Shown here one piece after another: positions 5,255 to 5,932 of a stretch of 5,932 bases of DNA. Origin of the DNA: Rhizobiaceae bacterium. GTDB lineage: Bacteria; Pseudomonadota; Alphaproteobacteria; Rhizobiales; Rhizobiaceae. Within the stretch, counting starts at the first letter, position 1. Every line of letters begins with the position of its first letter. A program made the translations under genes and the position numbers. The DNA lies in NCBI GenBank assembly GCA_028865845.1, contig JAGWJK010000318.1, forward strand, positions 1 to 5,932, read 5' to 3'. The notes under the pieces were generated by a model, which saw only the letters and a list, made by a program, of their open reading frames with translations, had not been told where the DNA came from and searched no databases.

Positions 5255-5932
5255 CTAGAAGAGGCTCATCTGGCCACTGTCCGGCTCCGATTTTTTCGGC
5301 GGTTTGGTGGGCGGCTGGATCGCAACCGCGTCCTGGAGCTCCGGCCCCATGTTGGCGACTTTGTTCACGCGGTCCGAGACGGGGATGGCTTCGAAAAAAT
5401 CCGCCTGGACCGGTGCCATGAGATCGGCGACATCGCGGGGCTCCTGCGTCTTGCAATCGAGCCAGCGGGCGAAATCTTCCGGCTGAATGACGACAGGCAT
5501 GCGGTCGTGGATGGGGCTCATCATCCGGTTGGCGGCGGTGGTCAGGATCGCGCCGGTATCGACTTCCGACCCGTCTGCCGATGACCACGTCTCCATCAGT
5601 CCTGCAAAGGCGATCACACCGCCCCGGCGCGGCCGTATCCAATAGGCCTGCGATTTCTCGCCGCTTTCCTTCGAAGGACGATGCCACTCGTAAAATCCCG
5701 ACGCTGGGACCAGGATGCGGCGATGGCGCATGGCGGCACGGAACGAGGCCTTGCCGATCGCCGTTTCGGCGCGGGCGTTGATCAACAGCGGAAATTCTTT
5801 GGGATCCTTCACCCAACCCGGCAGGAAGCCCCAGCGCACCAGAAATGCGCGGCGATCCGGCAGGTTGCTGCCCCTCTCCTGCCGATCGCCTGCGATCACG
5901 ACGAGGATGGGCTGTGTCGGCGCAATATTATA
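5255..5932 (-). CDS. SRAP-family abasic-site DNA-protein crosslinking protein (YedK/HMCES-like), N-terminus missing
   Basis: The frame runs from the right edge to the TAG at 5255-5257 and shows 225 residues, beginning YNIAPTQ, the block that follows the family's MCGRF start. Roughly 30-40 residues, including the catalytic Cys2, are therefore off the window, and the GTG at 5899 is internal. SRAP proteins bind abasic sites in single-stranded DNA and form a thiazolidine crosslink through Cys2, shielding the lesion. Other active-site residues are present: Asn52 in INARAET, Glu82 in GFYEW and His142 in SPIHDRMP (visible-residue numbering), matching Asn75, Glu105 and His160 of E. coli YedK. RWGFLPGW (33-40) is also typical. 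After the domain comes a tail rich in Pro and Lys that ends QMSLF, resembling a sliding-clamp-binding motif. The exporter gene follows after 33 bases and is probably co-transcribed. No SOS box can be judged because the promoter lies outside. Confidence 0.93.
   Translation of the reverse strand, partial: YNIAPTQPILVVIAGDRQERGSNLPDRRAFLVRWGFLPGWVKDPKEFPLLINARAETAIGKASFRAAMRHRRILVPASGFYEWHRPSKESGEKSQAYWIRPRRGGVIAFAGLMETWSSADGSEVDTGAILTTAANRMMSPIHDRMPVVIQPEDFARWLDCKTQEPRDVADLMAPVQADFFEAIPVSDRVNKVANMGPELQDAVAIQPPTKPPKKSEPDSGQMSLF

Noticed and set aside
4908..5816. 302-codon open frame on the minus strand
   Set aside because: It overlaps both the exporter and the SRAP genes in another frame of the same strand. 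Its product is rich in Arg, Gly, Pro and His, as expected from a shifted frame of GC-rich coding DNA.

Overview
The window looks like chromosomal DNA of a Rhizobiaceae alphaproteobacterium, probably Rhizobium or a close relative. The basis is the high G+C coding style, the adjacent psd-pssA pair with a short-type phosphatidylserine decarboxylase and an integral-membrane (type II) phosphatidylserine synthase, an Atm1-type ABC exporter, and the style of the other proteins. The genus is my inference from protein resemblance; there is no rRNA or marker gene to settle it. I see no IS element, prophage, CRISPR array, tRNA or rRNA.

Left part, + strand (1-2267). The 3' two thirds or so of an Atm1/ABCB7-like exporter gene (cut by the left edge) is followed by a 174-base gap with a candidate PHO box (1444-1461). 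Next comes a secreted class A acid phosphatase (1508-2206), closed by a clear rho-independent terminator (2234-2267).

Middle, + strand (2268-4062). After a 217-base leader, psd (2485-3183) and pssA (3202-4062) lie 18 bases apart and are surely one operon. PssA makes phosphatidylserine from CDP-diacylglycerol and serine, and Psd decarboxylates it to phosphatidylethanolamine; together they are the membrane PE branch.

Right of centre, + strand (4063-4498). A 283-base gap turns sharply AT-rich (about 36% G+C over 4141-4345 by hand count). It carries two nested inverted repeats that share a centre, and leads to a small gene of 50 codons (4346-4498) with a very good ribosome binding site and a GTG start. 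Its product is a basic protein that I do not recognise. This leader plus small gene is the least explained part of the window.

Right part, - strand (4598-5932). A LysE/ArgO-type amino-acid exporter (4598-5221) lies 33 bases downstream of an SRAP-family (YedK/HMCES-like) protein that shields abasic sites in DNA (5255-5932, N-terminus beyond the right edge). The pair is convergent with the small gene. The SRAP protein ends in QMSLF, which closely fits the bacterial sliding-clamp-binding consensus and is the most suggestive single observation here. Otherwise the window is ordinary housekeeping sequence, and I did not find a convincing new multi-gene system.
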